Shown in pieces: positions 8,373 through 18,354 of a stretch of 64,000 nt of DNA; the first letter of the stretch is position 1, and every line of letters begins with the position of its first letter. The notes beneath the pieces were generated by a model, which did not search any database, was not told the origin of the DNA, and saw nothing but the letters and a program-made list of their open reading frames with translations. Origin of the DNA: Chloroflexota bacterium (GTDB taxonomy: Bacteria; Chloroflexota; Anaerolineae; 4572-78; J111); contig BOKF01000009.1 of assembly GCA_016860845.1 (NCBI GenBank), positions 62,001-126,000 on the forward strand, in the 5' to 3' direction. A program made the translations under genes and the position numbers.

Positions 8373-9599
8373 ATGAACAGGAAACGACTTTTAAACTGGT
8401 TAGTCAGAATTAGTCTATTTGCCGTAATTTTAACTTTAGGTACTGCTGCCGCTCTGGTGGCGGGCGAAACACAGGGTATGGCTATGGCCGACCTGTCTGA
8501 CGCGCCGGTGCAAGTGGTGACAACCGCCGGCCAGGGTAGTACCCTTTATGCCGATGTGCGCAGTGATTCATCTGCCGCCGGCATCTATCGCAGTAACGAC
8601 AATGGCCTGACCTGGCAAGCGGTGAGCGCCGGTCCCGGAGTTCCGTTGAACGACCTGGTAGTGCATCCGATTAATGAAAAGGTCCTCTTTGCCGGTTCGG
8701 AAGGTGGGCCGGTTGCTTCCACCAGCAACCTGTGGCGCAGTGATGACGGCGGTCAAACCTGGCGCAAGTTTTATCTGAGCTTACCGACCAATCCAGATGG
8801 CCTGATTCCGGCGGTAACAGCTCTGGCGACCGATCCTCATCAGCCCGGAGCACTCTATGTCGGCACGGCCGGGCAGGGCGTCTACCGTTTTGATGTGGGT
8901 TCAGATGGACACGGTTACAGCCTGGTTGGGAATGTTTCTCTGTATGATGCCAACGTGAAAGGCTTGCAGGTTGCTGCTGATAGCCGAATTTATGCCCTGA
9001 CGAACAAGGGCTTGTTCGTCAATTCCGGCGGCGATTGGGACAAGTTGGAAGCATTGCCGGAGACGCCGGTGAGTCTGGCGGTCGCCCCCAGCAACGCGCA
9101 GATTATCTACGCCGGTACTCCGTCCAGTGGGGTTTACCGTTCCACCGATGGGGGGCAAAGCTGGGAGTCGCTGAGCGCCGGTCTGGATATGGTTCCGGGT
9201 GTGGCCTTGCGAGTCACTGCCCTGGTGGTGGATGAGCAAAATCCAGAGCGGGTAGCCGTGGCAACGGCCTATGGCCTGGGCAGCAAACTGGCCGGCGGCG
9301 GCCTTTTTGAGAGCTTGAATGGGGGACGGCAATGGGCCAAGTTGGGCGACGCTGAAGATGTGGTCAAGAAACTGAGTATTAATCAGGGCGTTGTCTACGC
9401 GGCTACCGGCAAAGGCTTAACTCCTTACGGGGAGCCTTCTGCCGAAGATCAGCCGGTCATGCCTATCCCCGCGTTACAACCCTTAGCCAATCCGAACGGA
9501 CTGCAATTGGCTATCCTGATCTTGACCCTCATTCTGGCCGGGCTGGTTCTGCTGGGCCGGGCTGAGTGGCTGCGGCGGCAAGTCAGCGCCCTCGTCTGA
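8373..9599 (+). CDS. Membrane-anchored BNR/sortilin-like beta-propeller protein
   Basis: The 408-residue protein has an N-terminal export signal (about 8-30). The middle carries several Asp-box motifs (SNDNGLTW, SDDGGQTW, STDGGQSW, LNGGRQW) spaced as in seven-bladed BNR/VPS10-like propellers. A C-terminal hydrophobic helix (about 372-393) is followed by a basic tail, a typical stop-transfer anchor. The propeller therefore faces outside. No sialidase catalytic residues are evident, so binding or structure is more likely than hydrolysis. GAGGTG precedes the ATG. The small membrane gene at 9626 follows after 26 bases, probably in the same operon. Confidence 0.85.
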   Translation: MNRKRLLNWLVRISLFAVILTLGTAAALVAGETQGMAMADLSDAPVQVVTTAGQGSTLYADVRSDSSAAGIYRSNDNGLTWQAVSAGPGVPLNDLVVHPINEKVLFAGSEGGPVASTSNLWRSDDGGQTWRKFYLSLPTNPDGLIPAVTALATDPHQPGALYVGTAGQGVYRFDVGSDGHGYSLVGNVSLYDANVKGLQVAADSRIYALTNKGLFVNSGGDWDKLEALPETPVSLAVAPSNAQIIYAGTPSSGVYRSTDGGQSWESLSAGLDMVPGVALRVTALVVDEQNPERVAVATAYGLGSKLAGGGLFESLNGGRQWAKLGDAEDVVKKLSINQGVVYAATGKGLTPYGEPSAEDQPVMPIPALQPLANPNGLQLAILILTLILAGLVLLGRAEWLRRQVSALV

Positions 9600-9625
9600 G
9601 AGGTAGGAAATGAGGAGAAGAGAAA

Positions 9626-9889
9626 ATGAAGGGGGTGACTATGTTGAAATGGATAGGGTTGGGTGTGGTCATTTGGAGTTTGAGTTTGCTCTGGCCGGAG
9701 GTTAACTACATCTTGACTCCGCCTGTGATTGCCGGGTTAGTCCTGGCCCTGGCGGCAATTATTCTGGCCTATATTTTGGGCTACTATCACAGCCAGTTTG
9801 ACCGGACTCAGACGGATCGCTGCAACGAAAATAAGCAAAAACATGCATCACGGCCCTCACGCCCGGTACCGCCGCTCTCGATGGCCTAG
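9626..9889 (+). CDS. Small two-helix membrane protein
   Basis: The 87-residue product has two likely membrane helices (about 6-24 and 33-54) and a short hydrophilic, basic and proline-containing tail. It is unlike any family I know. GAGGAGAAG lies before the first ATG; an internal ATG at residue 6 is an alternative start. It follows the propeller protein gene closely and is followed by a hairpin, so the two may form a unit. Confidence 0.65.
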   Translation: MKGVTMLKWIGLGVVIWSLSLLWPEVNYILTPPVIAGLVLALAAIILAYILGYYHSQFDRTQTDRCNENKQKHASRPSRPVPPLSMA

Positions 9890-9931
9890 GCGCGAGGAAA
9901 AAATCCATTAAATGTTGAGGAATATAATTTT

Positions 9932-9965
9932 TACCACCCCTCCCTTCATCAGGTGAGGGGTGGTA
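9932..9965. terminator. Hairpin, likely terminator
   Basis: TACCACCCCTC (9932-9942) pairs perfectly with GAGGGGTGGTA (9955-9965) across a 12-base loop. Only a weak T-rich stretch lies downstream, while AATTTT lies upstream, so it may work in either direction. It closes the operon at 8373-9889. Confidence 0.65.
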
Positions 9966-10041
9966 TTGCAATTAAGGGGTTTATATCCTAAAATGGGTGG
10001 AGGAGACCATCTTTTAAGGGGTTTAGAGGTTAAAAATTGCC

Positions 10042-12411
10042 ATGAAAAAACTGCGCCTGCTCAGCGAAGATTTATTTGGACATCCCTCTATCCTGCTTTG
10101 GCTCCTGATATTGGCCGGCCTGGCCTTTATAGCTGTTGCGACTGCCTTTTTACTTATAACTGAACTTAATATCAGCGCCGTTTATGAAACGCCGACGCCA
10201 GCGTTAGCTTCCTTTGTCACGCCAACCTCGGCGCCTGGGCTGACTCCTGCCATCCAACTCACCCCCCTCGAAGGCAGTTCCGGCACTTCGGTGACCCTGG
10301 AGGGCCAGGGCTGGCAGCCTGGAGATACCCTCTTCATCAGCCTGGAAAATCCTTCGGACAGCCAGAAGCCCCAGACCGCCGTCGCCACCACTCAGGTGAA
10401 CGAACAGGGCCGGTTTGTTTCCTCCTTTATCTTTCCGGCTGATGCTTACTGGACCAATTTGCCCACTGTGCTTATCACGGTTCAAGGCGCTGCTACCGGA
10501 CAGAAAGTTTCACAAGAGTTCCGTATCCTGAATGCCAGTCCTACTCCCACTCCAACCTTTACGTCCGAACCATCGTTGACCCCTACGCCCCTCCCTGTAC
10601 CGCCTACAGCCGTCCCTGTAAACACACCTTTGCCGCCGCCAGCACCCACCCCAATTCCTACCCCGATTCCCGCGACAGCGACCCCCGTACCTACCCCTAC
10701 TCCGTTGATCGTGATTCAGAATTGGCGGGGTGAATACTATGCCAATGCCGATTTAGCCGGTGCGCCGCTGGTCCGCGACGATGCGGCTGTTGATTTCAAC
10801 TGGGGTCGCAGCGCCCCTGCCCTTGGTTTGCCGGAGGATAATTTTTCGGCGCGCTGGACTCGTTCTTTGCCCTTTGATGCGGGCCTGTATCGCTTCCATC
10901 TCCTGGTAGATGATGGGGCGCGTTTGTGGCTGGACGATCAACTGCTGCTCAATGCCTGGCAGGATGGGAGTCTCCGCGAAGTTGTGGCTGAACGCCAGGT
11001 GGGAGGCGGGGGTCATTCGCTCCGGCTGGAATATTATGAGCGCAGCGGCGATGCGGTCGTTCACCTGTGGTGGGAGAACATCACCGCTACGGCGTACCCT
11101 GATTGGAGAGGGGAGTATTGGTCTAACCGAGATTTTCAAGGCGGTCCGGTTTTGGTGCGGAATGACCCGGTTATTAACTTTTTCTGGTACAACCAGTCTC
11201 CTGCGCCGGGTGTATCGGCCGATAATTTTTCGGTGCGCTGGAGCCGGCAGGTCAACTTTGACTCGGGCCTCTATCGTTTTTATGCCGAGGCGGATGATGG
11301 CATTCGCCTTTTTATTGACGGCTACCCGGTTATCAATGAATGGCACGGCAGCAGCAGTGCTACTTACACCGCCGACGTGAGCCTGAGCGGTTCGCGCCAG
11401 GTAGTGGTTGAATATTACGAACAGAGCGGCGAAGCTTTTGTCAGGCTCCGCTGGGGGCGAATTAACGTCCAGCCCACGGCTACTTCCGGGCCTGCCTCGA
11501 CCTCCACTTATACGCCAACACCGACCCATACCCCCACCTTCACCCCAACTCCAACCCCCACCCTCACTCACACGCCGACCCTGACCCCGACCCTGACGGT
11601 GACGATTACGCCGACGACGGTAACGCCGACCGGCACCTTAACACCAACCGTTACATCTACCCTCACTCCTACTGATACGCCGACACTTACGCCAACGGCT
11701 ACATCTACCCTCACTCCTACTCACACGCCGACCCTGACCCCAACCCTGACTCTCACTCCTACCGATACGCCAACCCTTACGCCTACCAGCACCCTAACGC
11801 CAACGGCTACGGCCACCCTGACTCCCACTCACACGCCCACCCTGACCCCGACCGAAACCCTCACTCCCACCGAGACGCCAACGCTTACGCCTACCTCCAC
11901 CCTGACTCCCACTGAAACACCCACCCTGACCCCGACCGCAACGCTCATCCCAGCGGAGACGCCGACGGTGACCGCTACGGCCACTATTACCTTCCCTCTA
12001 ACGAGCGTTCGCCTCAACGAACTTCTGCCCGTAACAGGCACGGTCTATTTGGATGAGTGGATTGAATTGCGTAACACCGGCGTGATCAGCGCCGATTTGA
12101 GCGGTTGGAGCCTGGACACTGGTCCGTCAAGCGGTAATCTGCCCTATGTTATGACCAACCCTGTGATCATCTCACCGGATGGGTACTTGTTGCTTGAGCG
12201 GGCGGCCACCGGATTAACCTTACCGGATACGGGGGGGCAGCTTCGGCTCTTGCAGCCCGATAGTACGGTCGTGGATGAAGTCATTTTTGGCCCGCTGGCC
12301 CCGGATGCCAGTTACAGCCGGGACGAAGCCGGTTTATGGCATCCCGACTGGCCGCCCAGCCCTGGAATGCCCAACCTGGCTCCCACGCCCACCTCGACGC
12401 CTGGACCCTAG
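10042..12411 (+). CDS. Exported PA14-PA14-(Thr-Pro linker)-lamin-tail protein
   Basis: The 789-residue protein has one N-terminal membrane helix (about 17-40), so the rest is outside or anchored. An Ig-like region (about 65-165) leads to two PA14-like domains (about 226-349 and 352-474), each with WRGEYxxN, a (V/E)DDG(A/I)RL motif and a (V/L)EYYE(R/Q)SG-AxVxLxW ending. Residues about 490-645 are an almost pure Thr-Pro linker. A lamin-tail domain follows (about 653-775, with [16 protein letters not shown] and LSGWSLD). PA14 and lamin-tail domains commonly bind carbohydrate or surface ligands. The end lacks a sorting signal or second helix. It stands alone, converging on the kinase gene at 12442. 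Confidence 0.88.
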   Translation: MKKLRLLSEDLFGHPSILLWLLILAGLAFIAVATAFLLITELNISAVYETPTPALASFVTPTSAPGLTPAIQLTPLEGSSGTSVTLEGQGWQPGDTLFISLENPSDSQKPQTAVATTQVNEQGRFVSSFIFPADAYWTNLPTVLITVQGAATGQKVSQEFRILNASPTPTPTFTSEPSLTPTPLPVPPTAVPVNTPLPPPAPTPIPTPIPATATPVPTPTPLIVIQNWRGEYYANADLAGAPLVRDDAAVDFNWGRSAPALGLPEDNFSARWTRSLPFDAGLYRFHLLVDDGARLWLDDQLLLNAWQDGSLREVVAERQVGGGGHSLRLEYYERSGDAVVHLWWENITATAYPDWRGEYWSNRDFQGGPVLVRNDPVINFFWYNQSPAPGVSADNFSVRWSRQVNFDSGLYRFYAEADDGIRLFIDGYPVINEWHGSSSATYTADVSLSGSRQVVVEYYEQSGEAFVRLRWGRINVQPTATSGPASTSTYTPTPTHTPTFTPTPTPTLTHTPTLTPTLTVTITPTTVTPTGTLTPTVTSTLTPTDTPTLTPTATSTLTPTHTPTLTPTLTLTPTDTPTLTPTSTLTPTATATLTPTHTPTLTPTETLTPTETPTLTPTSTLTPTETPTLTPTATLIPAETPTVTATATITFPLTSVRLNELLPVTGTVYLDEWIELRNTGVISADLSGWSLDTGPSSGNLPYVMTNPVIISPDGYLLLERAATGLTLPDTGGQLRLLQPDSTVVDEVIFGPLAPDASYSRDEAGLWHPDWPPSPGMPNLAPTPTSTPGP
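11500..11995. repeat. Coding microsatellite-like region (Thr-Pro-Thr repeats)
   Basis: Degenerate hexamer-based units such as ACCCTGACTCCC and ACGCCAACG are repeated dozens of times inside the gene at 10042. They encode TLTPT-type residues. Such tracts tend to change length by slippage and recombination. Confidence 0.8.
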
Positions 12412-12441
12412 TAAATTAGCTAGCTTTTTAAATATGGGGGA

Positions 12442-15033
12442 TTACGCATCCAGAATTTCGCGCACTTTGTGCGCCAACCCGGTCGGGGTAAAAGGTTTTT
12501 GTAGAAAGGCGACGCCCATTTCCAAAACGCCGTGATGGAGGATAGTATCCTCGGTGTAGCCCGACATATAGAGCACTTTCATGTGAGGTCGAAGCTTGCG
12601 CAGCCGTTCGGCCAGTTCTGGGCCGCTCATTTGCGGCATGACCACATCGGTGGCCAACAGCTCAATGATACCTTCGTGTTGTTGGCTAATTAAAAGGGCC
12701 TCCCGGCCATAGGCGGCCTCCAATACGTGATAGCCGTGCTTCAATAAAACCGTCCGGGTCAGTTCCCGGACTAAGTCCTCGTCTTCCACCAGCAGGATGG
12801 TCTCATGGCCGTGCGGCCCTTCGTCCATTTGTTCTTGTTCAACCAGCTCAATCGCCTGTTCTACCGCAGGTAGAAGAATTTTGAATGTGGTTCCAACGCC
12901 AACTTGGCTCGAGACATCAATATGACCGTTGCTTTGAGTCACAATGCCGTAAACGGTAGCCAGACCCAGGCCCGTGCCCTCGAACTTCCCTTTGGTGGTG
13001 AAAAATGGCTCAAAAATGTGGGGCAGGATGTCTGATTCTATCCCGGTGCCGGTATCTTTGACCGCTAACATCACATACCAGCCCGGCTTTAACTCCATGC
13101 GCTGACGGGTGTAAGCTTCATCCAGTACTACATTGGCTGTTTCAATGGTCAGTTTCCCGCCGCCAGGCATGGCATCCCGCGCGTTGACTACCAGATTTAA
13201 GAGGACCTGTTCAATCTGTCCCGGATCGGCCTTGATCCGGCCCAAGTTCGCGCCCCGCTTTGTAACCAATTCGATATCCTCGCCAATCAACCGCCGCAGC
13301 ATCTTTTCTAAATCGGCCACCACCTCGTTAAGATCCAATATCTTGGGCTGCAGTACTTGTTTGCGACTAAAGGCCAGGAGCTGACCGGTCAACGCGGCGG
13401 CGCGCTCGCCGGCTTTTTTCATTTCTTCGATGTAGTGGCGCAATGGATTCCGCTCATCCAGGTAACGCTGCAACAACAGCTCGCTGTAACCATTGATTAC
13501 GGTCAATGGGTTATTAAAGTCGTGGGCTACTCCACCGGCCAGGCGGCCAACCGCTTCCATTTTTTGCGCTTGTAGAAACTGCGCTTCGAGTTGTTTGCGC
13601 TGGGTAATATCGCTGACCACTCCGTAGATGATTTTTGAGGTAGCGCCAACCGTTTCAATCCGGGCGCTGTCTCTAACCCAAATAACCTCACCACCGGCCC
13701 GAATCAGGCGATACTCGATTTCGCTGTTCTGCCCCTGCGCCAGGCGCAGCGTCTGCTCGGCTGCCGTCGTTCTATCGTCGGGGTGAATGACGATCTCAGG
13801 CCAGAAACTCCAGTTGGTCAGGAAGTTTTCATAAGCATAACCGGTCAGCGTTTCAACATGGGGCGAAAGATAGAGATTAACCTTGACGCCATCCTCGTCT
13901 AAGCTGGTCACATAAATCCAGTCGCTGATGGAGGAGATAACTTGACGAAATCGCTCCTCACTGGCCCGCAAAGCGGCTTCGGCCTGTTTACGTTCGGCGA
14001 TTTCCTGGCGCGCCTGCTTGTACAGGCGGGCATTCTCGATGGCGTTGGCTAATTGGTCGGCTATAGCCTGGGCTATCTCCAGATCATCGGGCGTGTAGGC
14101 TCCCCGTCTCCGGCTGCCAACCAGCCAGGCTCCAATAACCTGACGCTTGTAGCGCAAGGGAACAACCATGCCGGAATGAATTCCAGCCGCTACCAGTTGT
14201 TCATCTTCGGCAAAGCGGGCATCGGCAGGGATATTGTGGCGCAGCATCGGCTGTCCATGGGCAATAACCCAGCCAGTTGCCGAAGACTTGACCGGGAAGG
14301 TGGCCCCGGCAGCCAGCCCTGAATTATCTCCGGCAGCGATATGCGCCACCAGAATATGGTCTTCTTCTAAAAGGTTAATCAAGAGACGGTCGTAAGGTAG
14401 CAGCCGGGTCGTGTGGCGGGCAAAGGCATGATAAATGTCGTCGAGGTGCAGGGTGGCCGAAATCGCCCGATCCAACTCGTGTAATATCGCCAGTTGTTGC
14501 GCCCGTCGCTCCGTTTGGACATACAGGTGCGCATTCTCGATGGCGATGGCCGTTTGATTGGCCAGGAGTTGGGCCAGAGCCACTTCTTGAATCGTAAACT
14601 CCCGTTCGGCCTGCCTTGTCGCCACCTGAACCGCTCCGACGACCTGATCTTGGTACTCCATCGGCAGCACGAATAAAGTTTTGAGCTGGTCAGCTTGCAT
14701 GTGGGCTAAGACAGCCGGATAAGCCGCAGCCTGGCTAAGGGTTATGTATCGTGCCTGCCGTTCTAGCACAACTTGCTGCATGAGCGGGAAATCGGCCAAA
14801 GCAGCCCGGCCGGAGGTAGAGGGCACTTCGGGCTTGTGCAAGGGGTCAGATGCGGCCAGCACCGTCACGGTACTGTCGTTTTCCTTGCAATAAAAAATCA
14901 CACATTCCTCGACGCTTAGTAAATTAAGCATCTCCTGGATAGTAATCTGGAGCACATATTGCAGATTTGGACTTGCAGTAATCAGCGCCTCTACTGCTGG
15001 TGAAGCGGGCAACTCTTCGTTATATCGAGTCAT
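12442..15033 (-). CDS. Cytoplasmic hybrid histidine kinase, GAF-GAF-PAS-HisKA-HATPase-REC
   Basis: The 863-residue protein has no membrane helix. Two GAF domains (about 20-165 and 185-335) are followed by a coiled stretch, a PAS/PAC domain (about 355-475, ending in [10 protein letters not shown]), and a HisKA box with [11 protein letters not shown] (near 500). The ATPase has DTGTGI and [13 protein letters not shown]-terminal receiver (about 745-863) has the DED acidic cluster, a phospho-Asp in [13 protein letters not shown] and Lys in QKPF. The architecture and the HDFNNPL box are typical of soluble hybrid kinases. Its PAS domain closely resembles the second PAS of the kinase at 46766. Ligands of the GAF domains cannot be told. 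It stands alone on the minus strand, 48 bases after the methyltransferase gene. Confidence 0.94.
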   Translation of the reverse strand: MTRYNEELPASPAVEALITASPNLQYVLQITIQEMLNLLSVEECVIFYCKENDSTVTVLAASDPLHKPEVPSTSGRAALADFPLMQQVVLERQARYITLSQAAAYPAVLAHMQADQLKTLFVLPMEYQDQVVGAVQVATRQAEREFTIQEVALAQLLANQTAIAIENAHLYVQTERRAQQLAILHELDRAISATLHLDDIYHAFARHTTRLLPYDRLLINLLEEDHILVAHIAAGDNSGLAAGATFPVKSSATGWVIAHGQPMLRHNIPADARFAEDEQLVAAGIHSGMVVPLRYKRQVIGAWLVGSRRRGAYTPDDLEIAQAIADQLANAIENARLYKQARQEIAERKQAEAALRASEERFRQVISSISDWIYVTSLDEDGVKVNLYLSPHVETLTGYAYENFLTNWSFWPEIVIHPDDRTTAAEQTLRLAQGQNSEIEYRLIRAGGEVIWVRDSARIETVGATSKIIYGVVSDITQRKQLEAQFLQAQKMEAVGRLAGGVAHDFNNPLTVINGYSELLLQRYLDERNPLRHYIEEMKKAGERAAALTGQLLAFSRKQVLQPKILDLNEVVADLEKMLRRLIGEDIELVTKRGANLGRIKADPGQIEQVLLNLVVNARDAMPGGGKLTIETANVVLDEAYTRQRMELKPGWYVMLAVKDTGTGIESDILPHIFEPFFTTKGKFEGTGLGLATVYGIVTQSNGHIDVSSQVGVGTTFKILLPAVEQAIELVEQEQMDEGPHGHETILLVEDEDLVRELTRTVLLKHGYHVLEAAYGREALLISQQHEGIIELLATDVVMPQMSGPELAERLRKLRPHMKVLYMSGYTEDTILHHGVLEMGVAFLQKPFTPTGLAHKVREILDA

Positions 15034-15081
15034 TTTAACCTGGACTTCGTCTTCTCTGCGTTTAGTGATAGGTTTTTAAGC

Positions 15082-15783
15082 TCAAGCCTTGATTTGCATA
15101 CCCCACACTCCGGTCCACTCGGGGAGTTGCGCCCAGCCCTGTCGTCGAATAGCGGCAGCCAGATCTGGCCCAAAGAAAAATTCTGTCTGGCTGACTGCTT
15201 CCTCGACGCTGGCAAACCGGTAGTCGGTGCGGATGGTCTGCCGGGCAAAGCCCCACTCGCGCTCCAGCCAGGTGTAATACTCGGCTAGATGTTGACTCGG
15301 GGGCGCAGGCGTGAGGCTGCCCGTGGTCAGTGTTTCAATGATGATAAGCGCTCCCCCCGCAACGACTACCCGGTGCATTTCTCGTAAGATTCGGCCAATT
15401 TGTAGCTGCCAATCCTCCGGATACCAGCCCCGCAGGTGACCAATGGACCACCCGGCCGTGACCACATCGGCCCAGCCGGTAGGAAAAGGAAGCCCCCGCA
15501 TATCGCCCTGAGCCAGATCCCACTTGCCTCTCACTCTATCCCGTTGGCGCTGATTTTCTTGCAGCATCGCCCCATGCAAATCAAGGCCAATAACCTGAGC
15601 AGCTTGCTCACCCAGGAGAAGCGGCAAGCGCCCGGTTCCGGTGCCCAGATCAAGTACCCGCTTACCGGCCAAGGCGGCGACGCGTTGCAGCGCCGGCAGC
15701 AGGTTACCTTCGTGATCTTCGGGGGTAATCAAGCGGTGATAGTCGCCCGCCCGGTAAGAATAAATGTGGCGAAAATGATCCAT
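15082..15783 (-). CDS. Class I SAM-dependent methyltransferase
   Basis: The 233-residue protein has motif I VLDLGTGTGRLPLLL (about 40-54), an acidic end of strand 2 (IGLDLHGAM), AQGDMRGLPFP (motif II region) and a strand with ADVVTAGWSIGHL. The fold is that of the Methyltransf_11/25 families, which move a methyl group from S-adenosylmethionine to small molecules. The substrate cannot be inferred. It is followed on the same strand by the hybrid kinase gene. An oddity is the GWSIGHLRGW motif IV region; no close homologue comes to mind. Confidence 0.85.
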   Translation of the reverse strand: MDHFRHIYSYRAGDYHRLITPEDHEGNLLPALQRVAALAGKRVLDLGTGTGRLPLLLGEQAAQVIGLDLHGAMLQENQRQRDRVRGKWDLAQGDMRGLPFPTGWADVVTAGWSIGHLRGWYPEDWQLQIGRILREMHRVVVAGGALIIIETLTTGSLTPAPPSQHLAEYYTWLEREWGFARQTIRTDYRFASVEEAVSQTEFFFGPDLAAAIRRQGWAQLPEWTGVWGMQIKA

Positions 15784-15883
15784 TTTCTCTTCATCCCAAA
15801 TTATAGCATATTGTAATCAAATTGCTCATTTCTGTCGTGTAATTAAGTAGAATATGTAGTAATCAAACCGCTCCCTGACCGTG

Positions 15884-15889
15884 TATAAT
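15884..15889 (+). promoter_or_regulatory. -10 box of ECF module 1
   Basis: TATAAT within GTGTATAATATT. The same block occurs at 19696 before the second ECF gene. The -35 region is not well conserved. Confidence 0.5.
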
Positions 15890-15899
15890 ATTATAGAAA

Positions 15900-15950
15900 G
15901 TAGACGGTAGACAGTAAACGGGAAAAATTCTCTGACTACTGTCTACTGTA
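15900..15950. repeat. GTAGACAGT-type inverted repeat, leader of ECF module 1
   Basis: GTAGACGGTAGACAGTAAAC pairs imperfectly with GACTACTGTCTACTG (about 15933-15948). It lies in the 5' leader, just before the leader ORF. A related, longer version lies at 19709-19806 before the second ECF gene. Confidence 0.6.
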
Positions 15951-15959
15951 GGGGGAGCG

Positions 15960-16001
15960 ATGCCACATCCAACCCTATCGGCGGGGGGCGCTGATGACTG
16001 A
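15960..16001 (+). CDS. Possible 13-codon leader peptide overlapping the ECF sigma start
   Basis: The ATG follows GGGGGAG at a good spacing and the frame reads MPHPTLSAGGADD before stopping at TGA. That stop lies 5 bases past the sigma factor ATG at 15994, so the two overlap in another frame. The second ECF module has the same arrangement at 19822. Translational coupling or attenuation is inferred; no expression evidence exists. Confidence 0.4.
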   Translation: MPHPTLSAGGADD

Positions 16002-16575
16002 CCTGAGCGTTCTAGCTGAACGCTGGCAGGCCGGCGACGAGCGCGCTGCCGAGGCCATTTACCACCACTGTCGGGACTCGACCTTTGGGCTGGCTAATGC
16101 CCTGCTGGATAACCCCGCCGACGCCGAGGAAGCAGCCCAGGATGCCCTGACCTACGCCCTGACCCATATCAACCAATACGATGCCCAACGGGCCAGGTTC
16201 TCCACCTGGCTGCATACCATCACCGTCAGTCGCTGCCGGAATAGACGGCGGCGGCATTTTTTACCCAGTTTGTCTCTTTTTGTTTGGTTCCAAAGGGGCG
16301 GCGATACGGCCGATCCTGCCCCTGGCCCGGAACCGGCGGCGATGCAGGCCGCCACGCAAGATGAGGTTTGGATAGCCATTCAACGTTTGAGTCCCCCGTT
16401 GCGCGAGGCGATCCTGTTACGCCATTGGTCCGATCACACCTATCAGGAAATAGCCGCCATCCTGGACTGCCCGCTGCGCACGGCCCAGTCACGGGTGCGC
16501 CTGGCTTATCAACAACTGCGGGGGTTCCTGGCCCCGGCGGATTTAAACTATTTTGAAGAAGAGCGAGCGCAATGA
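15994..16575 (+). CDS. ECF-type RNA polymerase sigma factor 1
   Basis: The 193-residue protein has sigma region 2 (about 14-80, with DAEEAAQDALTYAL and FSTWLHTITVSRC) and region 4 (about 125-175, with LSPPLREAILLRHW, a helix-turn-helix and RVRLAYQQL). Region 3 is missing, as in ECF sigma factors. It directs RNA polymerase to promoters when released from an anti-sigma factor. The next gene encodes an HxxxCxxC zinc-finger anti-sigma. The ATG at 15994 is the only start in frame after a stop at 15949. It is clearly paralogous to the sigma at 19847, with long identical stretches in regions 2 and 4. Confidence 0.94.
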   Translation: MTDLSVLAERWQAGDERAAEAIYHHCRDSTFGLANALLDNPADAEEAAQDALTYALTHINQYDAQRARFSTWLHTITVSRCRNRRRRHFLPSLSLFVWFQRGGDTADPAPGPEPAAMQAATQDEVWIAIQRLSPPLREAILLRHWSDHTYQEIAAILDCPLRTAQSRVRLAYQQLRGFLAPADLNYFEEERAQ

Positions 16576-16582
16576 TCTATAT

Positions 16583-16675
16583 CATGTCATTCTGAGGCCG
16601 TAGGCCGAAGAATCCCCCAGAGGTTAATTTATTGCCAGAGTAGGGGGGATTCTTCACTTCGTTCAGAATGACATG
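16583..16675. repeat. CATGTCATT-ended hairpin element, copy 1
   Basis: CATGTCATTCTGA and TCAGAATGACATG are perfect 13-bp ends. Inside, AGAATCCCCC pairs with GGGGGATTCT, giving a long hairpin. A second copy lies at 29793-29876 and a single arm at 24711-24740. It separates the sigma and anti-sigma genes. Confidence 0.8.
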
Positions 16676-16693
16676 CAATTCTGAGGAAACGCT

Positions 16694-18250
16694 GTGACCG
16701 ACCATCTAAACACAGATCAATTAATTAACTACCTCTACCAACTCCTACCCGACGCCGAGCGAGAGGCGCTGGACTTGCACCTGTCCACCTGCCCAGCGTG
16801 CCGGGTCCGCCTGGCCGACCATGAGACGCTACAGCGGCGCATCCACTACAGCGTTGCTGGACGGCGGCGAGCTGCCCCTTCCAGCCGGATGAGCTATGCG
16901 GCCATTGCCCCTCGCCTGAAACGTTCAAGGAGATTTACGATGGCCCTCAAACAATCGAATCAATTTGTCTACGGGGCCTTGACAATGGCCCTGTTAATGG
17001 CTGTAGCCCTAAGTTTGTATCTCTTTGTCAGCAACCTCAGCCGGCCTATGCCGACAACCCCGGAAGAAATCAAGCCAGCGACCTCTGCTCCTACTGTAGT
17101 TAAGCCAGCAGTGGTCACGCCAACGATGGCAGTTAAGCCAACGGTCACTCCAACAGTAGAGGCTACCCCGCCTCCTGCCGATCTGAACTCAACCGGGGCT
17201 ATGTTCCGGGGCAACCCGCAGCACACCGGCTTCTTTGACACGTCGGGACCGGAGCGGGGCGAATTGAAGTGGAAGTTCAAGACAAAGGGTATAGGGGGTA
17301 CTTCTCCAGCCATTGTGAAGGGGGTAGTCTATTTTGGCGGCGGTAGAGACAACCATCTCTATGCCGTGGATAGTGAAACCGGCCAGGAAAAGTGGAATTT
17401 TAAAACCGGCGGTACGGTTGAGACGCCTGTCGTCGTTGGGGGAGTAGTCTATATTGCGAGTTGGGACAAGCATCTCTACGCGGTAGACAGTGAAACCGGC
17501 CAGGAAAAGTGGAAATTTAAAACCGGTGGGTTATCGCGGGCTGCTCCACCGGCTGTCGCCGCTGGCGTCGTCTATTTTGGGAGTCAAGACGGTTATCTCT
17601 ACGCTGTAGATAGCCAGACAGGCCAGGAAAAGTGGCGATTTGAAACGGACAACTGTATTTTTAGCAGCCCGGCGGTGGCCGAGGGGTTGGTCTATGTCGG
17701 AGGTGGAGGTTTAGATAACTGCGGTCCGCCTAACAGCAGACACATTTATGCTCTGGACAGCGCCACCGGTCAGGAGAAATGGAAGTTTAAAATAACCGGT
17801 ACGGCTAATTCAGCTGATTATTCTTCTCCTGCTGTAGCCGACGGGATTGTCTATTTCGGCAGCCCTGACGATCATCTTTATGCCGTAGATAGCCAGACGG
17901 GCCAGGAGAAATGGAAGTTTAAAACGGAAGCCCCGATCTGGTCATCCCCGGCTATTGCCAAGGGAGTGGTCTATATTGGCAGTAGGGACACCTATCTCTA
18001 CGCGGTAGACTGCCAGACTGGGCAGGAGAAGTGGAAGTTTAAGGCCGGCGCTGTGGTGAACGACCCGGTGGTTGCTGGTGAAATGGTCTACGTAGGGAGT
18101 GATGACGACTATCTCTACGCCATAGACAGCCAGACTGGGCAGGAGAAGTGGAATTTTAAAACCGGCTCTGATGTGTTTGCTTCCCCAACCGTTGCGGATG
18201 GTGTGGTCTATTTTGGGATCGGTGATGCTTATCTCTACGCGGTGCAGTGA
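16694..18250 (+). CDS. Zinc-finger anti-sigma factor with outside PQQ beta-propeller
   Basis: The 518-residue protein starts at GTG, with GAGGAAAC upstream. Residues 1-50 form a zinc-finger anti-sigma domain with H29, C33 and C36 (HxxxCxxC). A charged linker ends in AIAPRLKR. One membrane helix spans about 92-113. A Pro/Thr-rich stalk (about 115-165) leads to a beta-propeller of nine or so PQQ-like repeats (about 180-518), each of the type LYAVDSxTGQEKWxFKT. The topology puts the propeller outside and the zinc finger inside. Anti-sigma factors hold ECF sigmas until a signal releases them. Here the propeller is the likely signal sensor (inference). It is the partner of the sigma at 15994 and a relative of the protein at 20478. 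Confidence 0.93.
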   Translation: MTDHLNTDQLINYLYQLLPDAEREALDLHLSTCPACRVRLADHETLQRRIHYSVAGRRRAAPSSRMSYAAIAPRLKRSRRFTMALKQSNQFVYGALTMALLMAVALSLYLFVSNLSRPMPTTPEEIKPATSAPTVVKPAVVTPTMAVKPTVTPTVEATPPPADLNSTGAMFRGNPQHTGFFDTSGPERGELKWKFKTKGIGGTSPAIVKGVVYFGGGRDNHLYAVDSETGQEKWNFKTGGTVETPVVVGGVVYIASWDKHLYAVDSETGQEKWKFKTGGLSRAAPPAVAAGVVYFGSQDGYLYAVDSQTGQEKWRFETDNCIFSSPAVAEGLVYVGGGGLDNCGPPNSRHIYALDSATGQEKWKFKITGTANSADYSSPAVADGIVYFGSPDDHLYAVDSQTGQEKWKFKTEAPIWSSPAIAKGVVYIGSRDTYLYAVDCQTGQEKWKFKAGAVVNDPVVAGEMVYVGSDDDYLYAIDSQTGQEKWNFKTGSDVFASPTVADGVVYFGIGDAYLYAVQ

Positions 18251-18354
18251 GGGGAGAACAGAGCTTGGAGGGGGTAGTGCCTATGATTGCTTAAACACTG
18301 GGTCGTTTTAGCCAAAAACCCAACGAATGAATCACTGAACAGGAGATAAGAATT

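Noticed and set aside
10753..11571. Long minus-strand open frame of 272 codons across the PA14 region
   Set aside because: It is the complement of a clear coding region with two PA14 domains and has no binding site or recognisable domain.
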